Below are positions 6,731 through 7,212 of a stretch of DNA of 7,212 nucleotides, piece after piece; the stretch's first letter is position 1, and every line of letters starts with the position of its first letter. This DNA is from Treponema sp. (GTDB taxonomy: Bacteria; Spirochaetota; Spirochaetia; Treponematales; Breznakiellaceae), in contig JAISBR010000172.1 in assembly GCA_031266095.1 (NCBI GenBank), forward strand, positions 1 through 7,212. The letters run 5' to 3'. Both the position numbers and the translations under genes were made by a program. The notes under the pieces were generated by a model. It saw only the letters and a list, made by a program, of their open reading frames with translations. It made no database searches and was not told the origin of the DNA.

Positions 6731-6758
6731 TTGACAAAATACCAGGGCGTGGTATCAT
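6731..6758 (+). promoter_or_regulatory. Strong predicted sigma-70 promoter of the isomerase gene
   Basis: A perfect -35 TTGACA (6731-6736) is followed at 16 bases by TATCAT (6753-6758), five of six matches to the -10 consensus. The start of transcription would be near 6765, so the leader would be only about 14 bases and begin almost at the ribosome-binding site. Confidence 0.7.
6739..6755. promoter_or_regulatory. Operator-like dyad inside the isomerase promoter
   Basis: ATACCA (6739-6744) and TGGTAT (6750-6755) are perfect reverse complements separated by GGGCG. The dyad occupies the -35/-10 spacer and overlaps the -10 box, so a bound protein would exclude RNA polymerase. The sequence differs from the TAGACTTGTTC-type palindromes, suggesting a second regulator or a second kind of site. 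Confidence 0.5.
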
Positions 6759-6778
6759 TCTACAACAGGGGAAGAATC

Positions 6779-7212
6779 ATGGATATTGGTGTTTTTTTGG
6801 TACTGAAAATGAACGGTTCTCTGGAAGAAAATCTTAAGCTGGCAGGGGAAGCGGGCTTTTCATGCGCCGATGTTACCTATACCCATTCGGGGGCGTCGAT
6901 GATGGAGAGATCCGGACTGATACCCTCGGTGAGTCTCGACGCCAACCCTTTTGATATTAAACGGCTTTTTGCCAAATACGGCATAGGTATTTCATCTGTC
7001 TGCGCCCACGCGCCGCTTCTTGAACCTTCCCATCCGGCGCGTTTCGGTACTGCGGAGATCATGAAGGCTGTTCGTTTTGCGGCGGCAATCGGGGTACGGG
7101 ATATAATCACGACCGAATTTTACGCCAACTCCGGTTGGTCAAAAAAACTTTCCCGGGAACAGCGGATTTGTATTGCCGCCGAAAAGCTCTACGAACCCAG
7201 CCGCATGGCCCT
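6779..7212 (+). CDS. Sugar phosphate isomerase/epimerase, TIM-barrel (AP endonuclease 2 family), 3'-truncated by the window edge
   Basis: The ATG at 6779 is preceded by AGGGG (6767-6771) at seven bases, a good Shine-Dalgarno that fixes the start. The frame is open for 144 codons to the right edge. The sequence fits the xylose-isomerase-like TIM-barrel family: an N-terminal strand MDIGVFLVL, then LAGEAGFSCADVTYTH (21-36, the typical helix-strand 'a.e.Gf..vei'), SVCAHAPLLEPSHP (73-86, with His77), and IGVRDIITTEF (104-114, with Glu113 on a barrel strand). Members use a divalent metal to isomerise or epimerise sugars, keto-sugars or inositol derivatives, usually in the cytoplasm. The metal ligands of the C-terminal half lie outside the window, so the substrate cannot be assigned. 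It follows a ROK repressor gene with its own strong, dyad-rich promoter, which supports a role in an inducible sugar pathway. Confidence 0.8.
   Translation, partial: MDIGVFLVLKMNGSLEENLKLAGEAGFSCADVTYTHSGASMMERSGLIPSVSLDANPFDIKRLFAKYGIGISSVCAHAPLLEPSHPARFGTAEIMKAVRFAAAIGVRDIITTEFYANSGWSKKLSREQRICIAAEKLYEPSRMA

Noticed and set aside
1..7212. CRISPR array, tRNA, rRNA, or defence system
   Set aside because: No regularly spaced repeats, cloverleaf-like segments or defence-protein motifs were seen. The window is explained by four genes and their control regions.

Overview
The window looks like chromosomal DNA from a spirochaete, most likely a Treponema-type host-associated species such as the termite-gut treponemes. 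This rests on the mix of gene families (a uroporphyrinogen-decarboxylase-like protein, a ROK repressor, a TIM-barrel sugar isomerase/epimerase and a very large transglutaminase/TPR membrane protein), the moderate G+C content and the short regulated intergenic gaps. The assignment is inference from general resemblance; no diagnostic marker gene is present.

Layout: (1) bases 1-1005, plus strand, hold the 3' part of a URO-D-superfamily gene that enters from the left edge. (2) A 59-base convergent gap carries one GC-rich stem-loop. (3) Bases 5099-1065, minus strand, hold a single 1344-residue gene. Its first half has the TgpA-like layout of N-terminal membrane helices, transglutaminase core with Cys-His-Asp, another membrane helix and a DUF4129-like domain. 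It continues in frame through a signal-peptide-like hydrophobic segment into a long TPR array and an unrecognised C-terminal domain. (4) A divergent control region (5100-5336) holds a long nested palindrome overlapping predicted promoters on both strands. (5) Bases 5337-6566, plus strand, encode a ROK-family repressor. (6) A 212-base gap (6567-6778) holds a second palindrome closely related to the first, a probable terminator, a third degenerate motif copy, an AT-rich dyad and a good promoter with another dyad between its -35 and -10 boxes. (7) From 6779 to the right edge is the 5' part of a sugar phosphate isomerase/epimerase gene.

How the genes may work together: the ROK protein most likely senses a sugar or sugar derivative and controls carbohydrate genes. 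The isomerase just downstream, whose promoter is full of dyads, is the obvious target, and the divergent transglutaminase/TPR gene could also respond because its predicted promoter overlaps the ROK upstream palindrome. The URO-D-like gene is probably the end of a separate plus-strand transcription unit.

The most notable points are the TgpA-TPR fusion, the related palindromes bracketing the ROK gene (18-base direct copies with one mismatch, the 3' copy supplying the stop codon), the loss of key kinase/sugar residues in the ROK domain, and the double-dyad promoter of the isomerase gene. I found no CRISPR array, tRNA, rRNA, transposase or defence system.
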